Counted from the first letter of the stretch, positions 18,266-28,209 are shown. The stretch is DNA of 64,000 nucleotides from Flavobacterium sp. 245 (GCF_004362055.1 NZ_SNXB01000001.1:62001-126000), one strand, 5' to 3'. A program made the numbers and translations. Notes: generated from the letters alone by a model not told the origin.

Positions 18266-18290
18266 TGTAACTCGAGAGTTTTTTTAATAT

Positions 18291-18393
18291 CCTAACAGGT
18301 TTTAAAAACCTGTTAGGTATCTTTTTAATAATAACTATAAGAAAATCAACTTTCTCTTAATATCATACCTAAAAGGCTTTGAAAACCTATTGG
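18291..18393. repeat. Two REP palindromes downstream of the RAYT gene
   Basis: 18291-18318 is a near-perfect palindrome CCTAACAGGTTTT..AAACCTGTTAGG. 18367-18393 is a degenerate copy (ACCTAAAAGGCTTT..AAACCTATTGGG). They lie between the transposase gene and pbpC. The family recurs at 19042, 19111, 45189 and 48359. Confidence 0.9.
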
Positions 18394-18408
18394 GAGAGAA
18401 AACTACTT

Positions 18409-18999
18409 TTAATCATCACTTAAACTTACGTCATTAAGCACTCCTTCATAAATAATCCTTCTTTCGTCATGACAAAATTTAAAATTTCCTAAATCATCAA
18501 ACAATTCAAGAATAAACTGTCTATCAATACTACTTTGTTTATCTGTCAAGTAAGAACGATAAGATGAATGTAAATAATTTTCGAAGTCTTCAGTAAATTT
18601 ATGCTTAATCGGATTCAAATGAACATAAATGATTAATTGCTTTAAATAATTTTCATTTTCAATTCTATTACGTTGCAAATGTTCTTGAAATAGACTGCCA
18701 CTTCTATTATACGATTTATTAATACTTTTAGAATAGGAATTAAATAAATTTGAAAATGGCAAATGAATTTTTCCTTTAAATTTTTCCGGAGTATCTTCTC
18801 TCTCCTTAATTCGTAAAACTATATGGAAATGATTTTTAAGCAAGCAATAGGCATAAATATCTGCGATCGGAACAATATATTTCTTTAATTTTTCTAGAAA
18901 ATAATTATAATTCTTTTCCTCAACAAAAATATTCTCTTTATTATTTCCTCGATTGTAAATATGATAATATTGCCCATGTTCAAAAATATCCCTCTTCAA
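18409..18999 (-). CDS. REP-associated tyrosine transposase (RAYT, Y1/IS200-like)
   Basis: The 196-residue protein has the RAYT layout: YYHIYNRGNNKENIF near the N-terminus, the HUH metal motif in NHFHIV (H57, H59), SYSKSINKSYNRSGSLFQEH, and YVHLNP (Y125, candidate catalytic tyrosine). Y1 HUH enzymes nick single-stranded DNA at hairpins. Four copies of one palindrome flank the gene, two on each side, as expected for a domesticated REP-mobilising transposase. There are no classical IS ends or target duplication that I can see. It sits between pbpC and the macroglobulin gene. The frame is complete, so it may be active. Confidence 0.92.
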   Translation of the reverse strand: MKRDIFEHGQYYHIYNRGNNKENIFVEEKNYNYFLEKLKKYIVPIADIYAYCLLKNHFHIVLRIKEREDTPEKFKGKIHLPFSNLFNSYSKSINKSYNRSGSLFQEHLQRNRIENENYLKQLIIYVHLNPIKHKFTEDFENYLHSSYRSYLTDKQSSIDRQFILELFDDLGNFKFCHDERRIIYEGVLNDVSLSDD

Positions 19000-19041
19000 C
19001 TTTTATAATCTTCTTAATTTATTATTTCTCACTTTTATTAT

Positions 19042-19139
19042 CCTAACAGGTTTCCAAAAGTTGTTAGGTTTACTTAAAAAAAATATTTTTTCATCTAACG
19101 TAACATAGATACCTAACAGGTTTTGGAAACCTGTTAGGA
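19042..19139. repeat. Two REP palindromes upstream of the RAYT gene
   Basis: 19042-19069 (CCTAACAGGTTTCC..AAAAGTTGTTAGG, imperfect) and 19111-19139 (ACCTAACAGGTTTTGG..AAACCTGTTAGG, perfect arms) mirror the pair on the other side of the transposase gene. Confidence 0.9.
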
Positions 19140-19157
19140 TACTTAATATTCAAAACC

Positions 19158-22100
19158 TTATTTCACAACCTCAACCCAGAATCCTTTTGTTCTCGCTAAG
19201 AAAGTATTATCATACATCGCTTCACATTGCAATCCAGGCAAATAATAATTTCCTAAATACGATGCGTTTAACAGAATCCTGAAAACTTTTGTTTCTCCTG
19301 CTTTCATTCCGAAATAGAAATTAGTTCTGTCGTCACGAATATCAATATAATCCGCAGTATTGTTTACGGCGTCTCCATAATCTGTGAAACGAGTATTTAC
19401 AATTTCGAATCCCGAAGGCAGAATTTGAGATAATGCGACATTCTGAACACTTTCATTTCTTTGGTTTTTAATCGTAACCTCAGCAATAAATTCTGTTCCC
19501 TGATTAATTTTTGAAACATTAATTACGCTTCCTTTTCTGTTTTTGAAAACAATATTGGCAGAAACATCATTTTGAACTGCATTTTCTTGTCCAATTGGCA
19601 ATATTCCAGTATTCAGTACGCGAACATAAACCGTATTATTTTTAATGTTTTTCAATGTAATACTGTTTGTTCCGCTAGCAGCAGACAAACTGCGGTCAGC
19701 AATTGTTTTTTGCGTGTTTATCGTTTCTCCTTTACCATTTTTACTAAACTGAATATTAATTCCTTTTGGCCCATTGCTTACTGCAAATTTCGACATCGAA
19801 TACAAACAATAAGCTGTTGTCTGTGTACTCATCCATTGATTCGCTGACATTTCTTTTGCCAGTTTTGAAGCCGTTGTAAATGCTTTTTGTTTTTGTCCCA
19901 AAAGCAGTAATGTTTCTAAAGCCATTGCACGGTTTCTTTCACTTGAGCCATAATAGTAATAATTATATCCGTCTGAATCGCCGTCAATACTTGTTTTCAG
20001 AAACAAACTTTGTCCAGCCGATTTTTGTCCTGCTAAAACATACGCTGCTGCCAAACGAAGTTTACTTTCGTTCGAAATGCCTTTTGTTTCTCGTAATCTG
20101 TTCATTGAAGACAAATCAGCATTTCCGGCTAAAGCCAAAGTATATAATCTGTAAGCCTGAGCGAGATCGTTGCCGTATTTTTGTTCAAAACGCCATTGTT
20201 TTGCTTCTTTCTGCTGATACGACAGCCATTTTGATTTGAAATTAATTGGCAATACATATCCTTTTTTCTCGGCTTCAATCAAGAAATGTCCCGCGTAAGA
20301 TGTTCCCCAGTCATCTGCAACGGCGTTTCCTTGCCAATAAGGCATTCCACCGTTAGACAATTGGAAATTTCCTAATCTTGCGATTCCAGCAGTAATATTC
20401 TTTTGAATCAAACCTTTGCGAACAGCATCAATATCAGCAACATCAGCTAAATACAATTGCGGGAAAACAGATGAAGTTGTCTGCTCTACACAACCATGCG
20501 GGTATTGAATCAAGAACTGTAATCTTCCATTCAAATTCATTGACGGCATTGACGAAACTTCTAATCTGGCTTTATTGCTTCCGGCCACTCCAAATGTTTT
20601 CCACGAAAGTGTTTTAGTACTGTTTGGAGGCAGAACGACATCGACAAAAGTACTTGTAACCGGATTCGGATTGGTCATATCAATTTCTACATCATAACTC
20701 GATTTTTCATTTCCTGAAGTTGCGATAACCTGCACTTTAGCTATTCCAGTTGCAGCACCTACAACCAAATTGAAATACGCCATTTTTTCATCAGGCGAAG
20801 CAAAAGTCAAGGATTGCGTTGCGCTTCCCATTACTTTTAAACCGTTGCTTGTTTTAATTTGAATCGAAACGTTTTTAATGTTATTCTCCGTTGCAAAAAC
20901 AGTAACCGGAATTGTTACTTTCTCTGAAGGTGAAATTTTTCTTGGCAACGAAGCCAAAACCATCAACGGACTTTTAACGGGCGTCGCTTTTTCGACACTT
21001 CCATAAGCACTTGTATTTGCATCGCCAGCAACCACCATGGTTCGCACTGAACCAATATATTTTGGTAATTTTAATTGATGCGATTTCGTTTGCCCTTTTT
21101 CTAATTTAAATGGTCCGTAATACAATACAACAGGTTTAAAACGGTTTGCTTTCTTAGCTTTTCCTCCACCTAAATCCTGATCTCCACCAATACTGAAAAT
21201 CTGATTTATTTTTCCACCATACGCGCCAATTACATCATCATAAATATCCCAAGTTTTTACGCCTAAAGCTTCACGAACATAAAAACTATCCCATGCATTT
21301 GGTGTTTTAAAACGAGTTAAATCTAAAAGTCCTTCATCGACAACAGCAATTGTATACGTCATTTCTTTACCTGATTTTTCTCCTACTTTCACTGTAAAAG
21401 GTTGCTCTGGTTTCAAAACATCAGGCATATTAATCGTTGGTGCCAAAATTGTGTTTTTATCTACAACTTCAATAGGGACAATTCCGTACATACGAATTGG
21501 CGAATCATTCTTAGTTGAAGCGTGAGGCTGCAGTAATGTAATATTGAAATACACATTTGGAGCCATGGCCGAAGTAATTGGAACCTCAACTTTTGTTTCT
21601 CCTTGTTTTGTTTTTGCCCAAATCGTCTGTACTACTTTTGATCCGTTTTCGATTGAAATCAACGCGCGTCCGCCTTCACTTGAAGGAAAGGAAATTTGTG
21701 CTTTTTCACCAACGGCATAATTTTTTTTATCTGTAGAAAAAACTAGCATATTGGCAGTTGAAGCATCTCTGTTTCTTGTTTTTCCAGACCAAATTGGCCA
21801 GTCAATATTGACTGTCAAAGCAGTTGCATGTCCGTCTGTATTATCTGAAACACGAATTAGGTAACGTCCCCACTCTTCATCGGTTAAAGAAAACTGAACA
21901 CTTCCTTTTCCACTTGAATCAGTATTAACTACGAAAGTTTTATATGAAGTTGTCGCATTCGAAGAATTATAATTTGATAAATTATCGCTTGAAGCGTCCC
22001 ACCACCAGCGCCAGTCTACTTTGAAAACTTTTACTTCTAAGTTTCGTACTGATTTTGGTCTTCCGTTTTCATCAACCGTAACAATGTCAAAACGATTTGC

Positions 22101-24830
22101 AGTTCTGGTTTCAAGCATATTATACTTGTTAAGTTCCGGAGATTTAATTCCGACATACGTTTTATACGGAGAATAAGTTGTCGAAATAACATCAGTACTA
22201 AAATCACCTCCTTCTTCATACACTTTCGTTATAAATGAGGCGCGCAACATTCCCGGTGCCTGACCTTGCAATTTTGGCTGAATATTTACAGATGCTTTTC
22301 CGTTTTCATTTAATTTTCCAGAGAAAACATTGATTTCTTCTGTGCTGAATTGACGCACCAAATCATCAAAACTAAATTTCTCGTATCCTTTAAAAGTAGT
22401 AGTTTGCTGAGAAAATTTCGCCTGCATTTCTACATTCAGATTTTTAGCAATCGCACCGTGAAGCCACGTCACTTCTAGATTATCAGTATTTGGATAAGAT
22501 GATGAAAGCGTTTTTCTGGTAAACGTATTTTTGATTTTTAAACGATTCGGCTTAATTGTTTCAATCTTTATGCTTTTATAAAATTTCGCTCCTCCCACGC
22601 TTACCATTGCTTCCCAATTTCCTGTTGGTGCATCTTGGTTTGTAGGAACCGTAAAGGCATAATGATTTAGTTCATTTGTTTTTTGAACCGTTTGATAAAC
22701 CGTTTTTCCGTTCGGATCATTTAATCTGAATTTAATCGGATGTGATTTTGGCAATTTATTCGAGGCATCATTTAAAATAAAAGACAAATACAAATTATCG
22801 CCCGGACGCCAAACGCCACGTTCTCCATAAATAAAGCCTTTTAACCCTTTTTGCAGTGTCTCACCCGCAACATCAAAATTACTTACAGACAACGAAAGTC
22901 CGTCATCGAGTTTTACGTAAGTTGATTGCTGACCCAAAGTCACAATTGCAAAATACGCGAATTTATTCAGCTGGAATGAAGCAATTCCTTCACTGCTTGT
23001 TGCCTGAGTTCCTATTTTCTGCTGTTGAAAATTATATAAATCAACTCTAGCATTCGAAACTGGTTCTGTTGTAACAATATTGTTTACAACAAACACATAC
23101 GATTTATTTTCTCCTCTTTTTGCAATGACACCCAAATCTGTTGCTAAAATATTGGTTGCAATTTTGGAGTTGTAATAATACGAACTTGAACAAGGATCCT
23201 GACTTTCTCTCCACTCATAATCATCATAATAATAATCGTCGTAAGAGTTGCCGCTATAGTTCACGTCGTTTTCATCAACTTCTTCTTCCTCTTCATCATT
23301 TTGATCTCCGTCTGAAGTTTCACATTTATAAAGCGAATATTTCTTTTTGAAAGCAAATTCAACTCTATAAATTGCTCCTGGTTCTGGCGTAATAAGTTTG
23401 GATAAATCCAATGCAAATGTGTTCCATTTAGTCGGATTTATAAGTTTGCTTTCAATCAAATTCAGTGTTGTTTTGGCAATAGGCTGCGCTACTTTTTTGA
23501 GATTTTGACCTCCGTTTAATTCATTATACTGAAGAAACTGCAGAATATTATTTTTATATATTTTATAGACCTTCACATCAACTGCGCTCAAGTTTACCGC
23601 TTCAAAATTCAATTTTAAATTATTTGAACTTGGCAGAATTGTTCCGTTTTTAATAAAGCGTACATTTGGTTTTATCTGATCAAAAGATATTTTTTCAGAA
23701 TAATTAGCCTCCATTTTTTTGCCGTACTGACTCTCAATTCCCTGAAAAACTTCAATCAGTAAATCTCCTACCGCAATTTGTTCTGGTTCGGCTTCAGCTT
23801 CATCATTTTCAACTACTTCTATAGGTTCTGAAATTGCTGTTGCTGCGCTGTCCACCACAACTGCTGCTGAATCTACAAGTGAAACTGTGGTTTCTTCAAC
23901 AGGAACTACAACTTCTTTTTTTGCAGGCGTTTTTTCATTATTGAAATAAACTTTAAGCAGATTTCCTTCTGTAGAAAATTTTAAATTATTGGTATTCTGA
24001 ATCGAAACTAATCCTTTAAAATCCTGTCCTTTTTCAAGAGGTTCAGAAAAATTAATCAAAACCGACTGGTTATTTCCATCGGGAACTTCAACTTTTACGA
24101 TTTTAAATTCGTTTATATTGGTAATCGGAAAATCAATTTGTCCTTTCTGATCAATATCAAAATCACTTCCATCATAAAGAATTTCTAAATTTGTTGCTTC
24201 AGAATAACGTTGAATACTGTCAATTATAAAATTGAATTCTTTGCCAAAACCTGATTTTTTCTCAAATTTAATTTTAAGATTATTTCCCTTTTGTTTCGCT
24301 TCGACTAACTTTTTAGCTGTTTCAACATCAATATTATCAGCTGTTTTTAAAACGCAGTTTAAATATTGAAATTCTTTACTATACGACTGAATATCGGCCG
24401 TATTAATCGTAAAATCTTGTTTTATTGTTTTGACTGTAAAATTGAATTCAGAAAGGTCTTTTTCTTTCTCTATTGGAAGTGTAATAAGTTTATTCAATTT
24501 CAAAGTTACCTGATATTCTGTACCCGGTTTCAGCTTTTTTTCTGGAATAAAAGCAATTGTATTTGGCGAAAGTGCCACCACTTTTCCGTCAACGCTTGGC
24601 GAAATGTCAAATAAATCGCTGTCTAAAACCTGATTGGCTTTCCATTCTTTTTTATCAAAAGCCAAAACAACCCTAATATCAGATTCCGACGAGACTATTC
24701 CCCCGGTGAAACTGACTATATACTCTTTAAATAATGAAAAATCAGAATTAAAATCGGCTGCTGATTTTCTGCCGCAAGATTGAAAAATAAAAAACACACA
24801 AAACACGAGAACTAATCCTTTTGCTTTCAC
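19158..24830 (-). CDS. Bacterial alpha-2-macroglobulin-like lipoprotein
   Basis: The 1890-residue protein has a lipoprotein signal (FIFQSC, C19), so it is membrane-anchored and periplasmic. An N-terminal Ig-like region is followed by MG2-like beta domains, an unusual acidic/Tyr-Asp-rich insert near residue 530 (DDYYYDDYEW), and the A2M core. The thioester motif GCVEQ is intact at about residue 1447, so covalent trapping of proteases is predicted. A C-terminal beta domain ends the protein. Such proteins are thought to protect the periplasm with PBP1C, the product of the next co-directional gene beyond the RAYT insertion. At 5.7 kb it is the longest gene in the window; no internal stop or frame shift is seen. 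Confidence 0.95.
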   Translation of the reverse strand: MKAKGLVLVFCVFFIFQSCGRKSAADFNSDFSLFKEYIVSFTGGIVSSESDIRVVLAFDKKEWKANQVLDSDLFDISPSVDGKVVALSPNTIAFIPEKKLKPGTEYQVTLKLNKLITLPIEKEKDLSEFNFTVKTIKQDFTINTADIQSYSKEFQYLNCVLKTADNIDVETAKKLVEAKQKGNNLKIKFEKKSGFGKEFNFIIDSIQRYSEATNLEILYDGSDFDIDQKGQIDFPITNINEFKIVKVEVPDGNNQSVLINFSEPLEKGQDFKGLVSIQNTNNLKFSTEGNLLKVYFNNEKTPAKKEVVVPVEETTVSLVDSAAVVVDSAATAISEPIEVVENDEAEAEPEQIAVGDLLIEVFQGIESQYGKKMEANYSEKISFDQIKPNVRFIKNGTILPSSNNLKLNFEAVNLSAVDVKVYKIYKNNILQFLQYNELNGGQNLKKVAQPIAKTTLNLIESKLINPTKWNTFALDLSKLITPEPGAIYRVEFAFKKKYSLYKCETSDGDQNDEEEEEVDENDVNYSGNSYDDYYYDDYEWRESQDPCSSSYYYNSKIATNILATDLGVIAKRGENKSYVFVVNNIVTTEPVSNARVDLYNFQQQKIGTQATSSEGIASFQLNKFAYFAIVTLGQQSTYVKLDDGLSLSVSNFDVAGETLQKGLKGFIYGERGVWRPGDNLYLSFILNDASNKLPKSHPIKFRLNDPNGKTVYQTVQKTNELNHYAFTVPTNQDAPTGNWEAMVSVGGAKFYKSIKIETIKPNRLKIKNTFTRKTLSSSYPNTDNLEVTWLHGAIAKNLNVEMQAKFSQQTTTFKGYEKFSFDDLVRQFSTEEINVFSGKLNENGKASVNIQPKLQGQAPGMLRASFITKVYEEGGDFSTDVISTTYSPYKTYVGIKSPELNKYNMLETRTANRFDIVTVDENGRPKSVRNLEVKVFKVDWRWWWDASSDNLSNYNSSNATTSYKTFVVNTDSSGKGSVQFSLTDEEWGRYLIRVSDNTDGHATALTVNIDWPIWSGKTRNRDASTANMLVFSTDKKNYAVGEKAQISFPSSEGGRALISIENGSKVVQTIWAKTKQGETKVEVPITSAMAPNVYFNITLLQPHASTKNDSPIRMYGIVPIEVVDKNTILAPTINMPDVLKPEQPFTVKVGEKSGKEMTYTIAVVDEGLLDLTRFKTPNAWDSFYVREALGVKTWDIYDDVIGAYGGKINQIFSIGGDQDLGGGKAKKANRFKPVVLYYGPFKLEKGQTKSHQLKLPKYIGSVRTMVVAGDANTSAYGSVEKATPVKSPLMVLASLPRKISPSEKVTIPVTVFATENNIKNVSIQIKTSNGLKVMGSATQSLTFASPDEKMAYFNLVVGAATGIAKVQVIATSGNEKSSYDVEIDMTNPNPVTSTFVDVVLPPNSTKTLSWKTFGVAGSNKARLEVSSMPSMNLNGRLQFLIQYPHGCVEQTTSSVFPQLYLADVADIDAVRKGLIQKNITAGIARLGNFQLSNGGMPYWQGNAVADDWGTSYAGHFLIEAEKKGYVLPINFKSKWLSYQQKEAKQWRFEQKYGNDLAQAYRLYTLALAGNADLSSMNRLRETKGISNESKLRLAAAYVLAGQKSAGQSLFLKTSIDGDSDGYNYYYYGSSERNRAMALETLLLLGQKQKAFTTASKLAKEMSANQWMSTQTTAYCLYSMSKFAVSNGPKGINIQFSKNGKGETINTQKTIADRSLSAASGTNSITLKNIKNNTVYVRVLNTGILPIGQENAVQNDVSANIVFKNRKGSVINVSKINQGTEFIAEVTIKNQRNESVQNVALSQILPSGFEIVNTRFTDYGDAVNNTADYIDIRDDRTNFYFGMKAGETKVFRILLNASYLGNYYLPGLQCEAMYDNTFLARTKGFWVEVVK

Positions 24831-25125
24831 TTTTATTTAGAGTTAATGGGTTACAATTTTTAAGAAATCAGAGAACATTTTAACATTTGACTGTTACATC
24901 CTATAACTATCAAATGATTAATATATTGTAGTAAATATAAAATATTTTCTGAGCTTATTTAAGAAGAAATTTCTTTAAGAAAAATATTTAACTTTTGTTG
25001 AAGTTTAAAAGTTGTTTTTAACCCAATTTATGAACAATCTCGGCTAGATAGGCCTACCTTTCACTTTCTATGAATATAAAAAATGGGAATAGATTCTACT
25101 TTAGTTACGAATCCATTTTATGATA

Positions 25126-25569
25126 TTATTTACGTCTTTCTAGAAAAAAACGTTTCATTAAATCTGCCGCTTCGTTCGCCATAATTCCAGACACAACAGT
25201 AGTTTTTGGATGCAGTTTTGTCCCCATTGCAATAAAACCACGCTGTTCATCGCGTGCACCAAAAACGATTTTTGAAATCTGACTCCAATACAGCGCACCT
25301 GCACACATTTGACAAGGTTCAAGGGTTACATAAAGCGTACAATCCTTTAAATATTTTCCGCCCAGAAAATTTGCAGCTGCAGTTATAGACTGCATTTCGG
25401 CATGAGCGGTGACATCGTTCAATAATTCAGTTAAATTATGACTGCTTGCGATTACTTTATTAGCCACTACAATAACGGCTCCAACAGGAATTTCGCCTTT
25501 ATCAAAAGCTATTTCAGCTTCCTGCAAAGCTTTCTTCATAAAGTATTCGTCGGTGAAAGGATTTATCAT
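25126..25569 (-). CDS. tadA: tRNA-specific adenosine-34 deaminase family protein
   Basis: The 147-residue deaminase has the zinc site H56-A-E58 and P85-C86-x-x-C89 of the cytidine/adenosine deaminase fold. FMKKALQEAEIAFDKGEIPVGAV at the start and RDEQRGFIAMGTKLH later match TadA. It converts A34 to inosine in tRNA-Arg(ACG). Guanine deaminases are relatives, but the length and the context-free single-copy form favour TadA. The 295 bp between this gene and the macroglobulin start hold no gene or clear signal that I can see. Confidence 0.9.
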   Translation of the reverse strand: MINPFTDEYFMKKALQEAEIAFDKGEIPVGAVIVVANKVIASSHNLTELLNDVTAHAEMQSITAAANFLGGKYLKDCTLYVTLEPCQMCAGALYWSQISKIVFGARDEQRGFIAMGTKLHPKTTVVSGIMANEAADLMKRFFLERRK

Positions 25570-25628
25570 AGTTGCAAAAATACGGTTTTGAAATAATTTT
25601 TATTACATTTAATTTCTGATATCTGAAT

Positions 25629-26462
25629 ATGGAAAGAAAACATAAAATAACCATTCCAGAACCCTGCCATGAAAATTGGGATGAAATGTTTCCCAAAGAC
25701 AATGGCCGTTTTTGTATGAGCTGTTCTAAAACGGTTGTAGACTTTACATCGATGATGCCAGATGAAGTTCGCCATTATTTCGTTCAGAATCAAAATGAGA
25801 AAATCTGCGGAAGATTTAGAAAATCGCAATTAGATACAATCACAATTCAAATTCCTAGCCGTGTTTTATACACGCAGACTCAATATCACAAAATGTTTTT
25901 GCTGGCTTTGTTTATTGCCATGGGAACAACTTTATTTAGCTGTCAAGATAAAAATGGAGACAAAAAAGAAATTACTTCTATAGAAATTGTTGATAATGTT
26001 GTGCAAAATCAAGATGAAAATAATGTTCATTCCTCTTGTTATGGACATCAAATCGAAGCTAAAAAAGTAAAATCAAAAAATACTATAGAGAGAACTGTTA
26101 TGGGGAAAATAATTCCCCCTAACACCATCGAATCGGGAAGTTTTGCATATCACACAATATACAATTCAACTGATTTAGATGTTTCACCAGTTCCAGAAAA
26201 TGGAATGAAAAAGTTCCTTGAGTTTTTTAAACAAAACTATGTTATCGCGAAAACTACAGAAAAATCTAAAGGAAGAGCTTTTGTTGTATTTGTTATAGAA
26301 GAAGATGGTACTTTAAGTAATTTCAACATCTTTAAAAATACATCAAAAGAAATTGGAGAAGAAGCCATTAGAGTTTTAAAAACAGCTCCAAAATGGATTC
26401 CCGGAAAGCTTAGCGGCAAAATTGTCCGTTCTTCTTATATTTTACCAATCACAATTAAATAA
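25629..26462 (+). CDS. Cys-cluster / membrane / TonB-like protein, tandem paralogue 1
   Basis: The 277-residue protein has three parts. Residues about 1-90 hold a conserved C-x15-C-x2-C-x27-C set (PEPCHENWDEM, RFCMSCSKTVVDF, KICGRF) that could bind zinc. Residues about 93-110 form a hydrophobic helix, MFLLALFIAMGTTLFSC, ending in a lipobox-like LFSC. The C-terminal ~90 residues (AFVVFVIEEDGTLSNFNI, APKWIPGKLSGKIVRSSYI) look like the TonB C-terminal domain. Function is unknown; it may join a cytoplasmic sensor domain to a periplasmic TonB-like domain. The stop overlaps the next start by 1 bp. Its middle part is nearly identical in DNA to paralogue 3. Confidence 0.8.
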   Translation: MERKHKITIPEPCHENWDEMFPKDNGRFCMSCSKTVVDFTSMMPDEVRHYFVQNQNEKICGRFRKSQLDTITIQIPSRVLYTQTQYHKMFLLALFIAMGTTLFSCQDKNGDKKEITSIEIVDNVVQNQDENNVHSSCYGHQIEAKKVKSKNTIERTVMGKIIPPNTIESGSFAYHTIYNSTDLDVSPVPENGMKKFLEFFKQNYVIAKTTEKSKGRAFVVFVIEEDGTLSNFNIFKNTSKEIGEEAIRVLKTAPKWIPGKLSGKIVRSSYILPITIK

Positions 26463-27220
26463 TGGAAAGAAATCTTAAAATTACAATTCCAGAACCCTGC
26501 CATGAAAATTGGGACGAAATGACCCCAAAAGACAATGGCCGTTTTTGTATGAGCTGTTCTAAAACCGTTGTTGATTTTACGTCAATGCTTCCGGAAGAAA
26601 TTCAACAGTATTTTATTTCACATAAAAATGTCTGTGGAAGACTTAAAAGTGAACAGTTAAGTGAAATAAATATTCAGGTTCCGTCTCAAATATTACACAG
26701 TCAAATCCATTATCAAAAAATGTTTTTATTGGCACTTTTTATAGCAATGGGCACTACATTATTTAGTTGTCAAGACAAAGACGGAAATAAGAAAAAAATA
26801 GATAAAATTGAAGTTGTAGAAGAGGTCAAACCAGAACAACATGCTACTACTGGAATTATGGTGACTCCTATAGACAAACTAAACGCCGAAGAACATTCTG
26901 AAGAACCTCAATCTGGACATTACGGAATTATTTATAATGCAAATGATTTAGACGTTGCAGCTGTTCCAAAAAATGGAATAAAAAAATTCAATTCTAATTT
27001 TTCAAAAAATCTTATCACAGCAAAACAAGGAGAAATATCCGTTTTATTTGTAATTGAAGGCGACGGAAGTCTTAGCAATTTTAATATACTAGAAAATACA
27101 ACGTCAGCAAGTGAAAAAGATATTATCGGAATTTTAGAAAAAACTCCAAAGTGGATTCCGGGTAAACGAAAAAATAAAATTGTTCGCTCCACTTACACTT
27201 TACAAATTCCGTTTAAGTAA
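26462..27220 (+). CDS. Cys-cluster / membrane / TonB-like protein, tandem paralogue 2
   Basis: The 252-residue protein shares the layout of its neighbours: Cys cluster (C-x15-C-x2-C-x25-C), helix ending TTLFSC, variable linker, and TonB-like C-terminus (SVLFVIEGDGSLSNFNIL, TPKWIPGKRKNKIVRSTY). The start codon overlaps the stop of paralogue 1 by 1 bp, so translation is coupled. The region around residues 42-90 has diverged from copies 1 and 3 (LPEEIQQYFISHKNVCGRL). It is the most divergent of the three in the N-terminal half, while its first 100 bases and the bases just after the helix are identical to copy 3. Confidence 0.8.
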   Translation: MERNLKITIPEPCHENWDEMTPKDNGRFCMSCSKTVVDFTSMLPEEIQQYFISHKNVCGRLKSEQLSEINIQVPSQILHSQIHYQKMFLLALFIAMGTTLFSCQDKDGNKKKIDKIEVVEEVKPEQHATTGIMVTPIDKLNAEEHSEEPQSGHYGIIYNANDLDVAAVPKNGIKKFNSNFSKNLITAKQGEISVLFVIEGDGSLSNFNILENTTSASEKDIIGILEKTPKWIPGKRKNKIVRSTYTLQIPFK

Positions 27221-27225
27221 TAAGA

Positions 27226-28143
27226 ATGAAAAATAAAATAACCATTCCAGAACCCTGCCATGAAAATTGGGACGAAATGACCCCAAAAGACAATGGCCGT
27301 TTTTGTATGAGCTGTTCTAAAACCGTTGTTGATTTTACGTCAATGATGCCAGATGAAGTTCGCCATTATTTCGTTCAGAATCAAAATGAAAAAATCTGCG
27401 GAAGGTTTAGAAAATCGCAATTAGATACAATCACAATTCAAATTCCTAGGCGTGTTTTATACACGCAGACTCAATATCACAAAATGTTTTTGCTGGCTTT
27501 GTTTATTGCCATGGGAACAACTTTATTTAGTTGTCAGGATAAAGACGGAAATAAGAAAAAAATAGATACAATTGAAGTTGTTGAAGATACTGATAAGAAT
27601 CAAAATGAGAAGCTGAAACAAATTCCGCCACCACCACCGCCGCCACTTGAAAAAAATGCTAATCACGAAAATTCAGAAAAGCTCCATAAAATGATTAGTG
27701 GAGAAGTAATCCCAGAAAATCGAGCAACTAATGATGTGAAGTCCAAAAATAAAAAGGCAAAACTTTATTCTTCTGCTGAAAAAATAAGCTGTGAAAAAAC
27801 AGCTAAACAAGATTCTATTGTAGAAGAAGATAATACTTTCTATATGGGTGCAGCTATTGAAACGACAGCAAGTTATCCTGATGGAATTGAGAATTTTTAT
27901 CATTCCTTTTTAAAAGAATTTGAACTGCCTGAGGAAGTTGAAATTCCAAAAACGCCAATTATAGTTTCGTTTGTGATAGGGAAAGACGGCTCTTTATCAT
28001 CATTTGATTTCCCAAAAAACACAGATCCAAAAATAAAAACTGAAATAATACGAGCCTTAAAAAAATTGCCTAATTGGGAACCAGGCACACAAAACGGCAA
28101 GAAAACCAGAATAAAATACAGCATGCCAATAGCATTTCAATAA
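27226..28143 (+). CDS. Cys-cluster / membrane / TonB-like protein, tandem paralogue 3 (mosaic)
   Basis: The 305-residue protein starts 5 bp after paralogue 2. Cys cluster, lipobox-like helix and a TonB-like C-terminus (PIIVSFVIGKDGSLSSFDF, LPNWEPGTQNGKKTRIKYSMP) are present. A proline run (PPPPPPPLEK) near residue 130 sits where TonB proteins have their periplasm-spanning Pro-rich linker. In DNA, roughly the first 105 bases match copy 2, the next ~190 match copy 1, and the stretch after the helix matches copy 2 again: a gene-conversion mosaic. The last part of each copy has diverged freely. Function unknown. Confidence 0.8.
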   Translation: MKNKITIPEPCHENWDEMTPKDNGRFCMSCSKTVVDFTSMMPDEVRHYFVQNQNEKICGRFRKSQLDTITIQIPRRVLYTQTQYHKMFLLALFIAMGTTLFSCQDKDGNKKKIDTIEVVEDTDKNQNEKLKQIPPPPPPPLEKNANHENSEKLHKMISGEVIPENRATNDVKSKNKKAKLYSSAEKISCEKTAKQDSIVEEDNTFYMGAAIETTASYPDGIENFYHSFLKEFELPEEVEIPKTPIIVSFVIGKDGSLSSFDFPKNTDPKIKTEIIRALKKLPNWEPGTQNGKKTRIKYSMPIAFQ

Positions 28144-28209
28144 TGCCATTCTTAAAACTCTCTACAATAAAATTAAATTTAAAACCGTAAATTTGCTTTT
28201 TACCTTACA

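Noticed and set aside
18291..19139. RAYT locus as a complete insertion sequence with target duplication
   Set aside because: No terminal ends or direct repeats are visible; the flanking palindromes are REPs repeated elsewhere, which fits a non-autonomous REP/RAYT system.
24831..25125. Gene or RNA in the 295-bp gap upstream of the macroglobulin gene
   Set aside because: Only A/T-rich DNA is seen, with no frame, hairpin with T-run, or consensus promoter.
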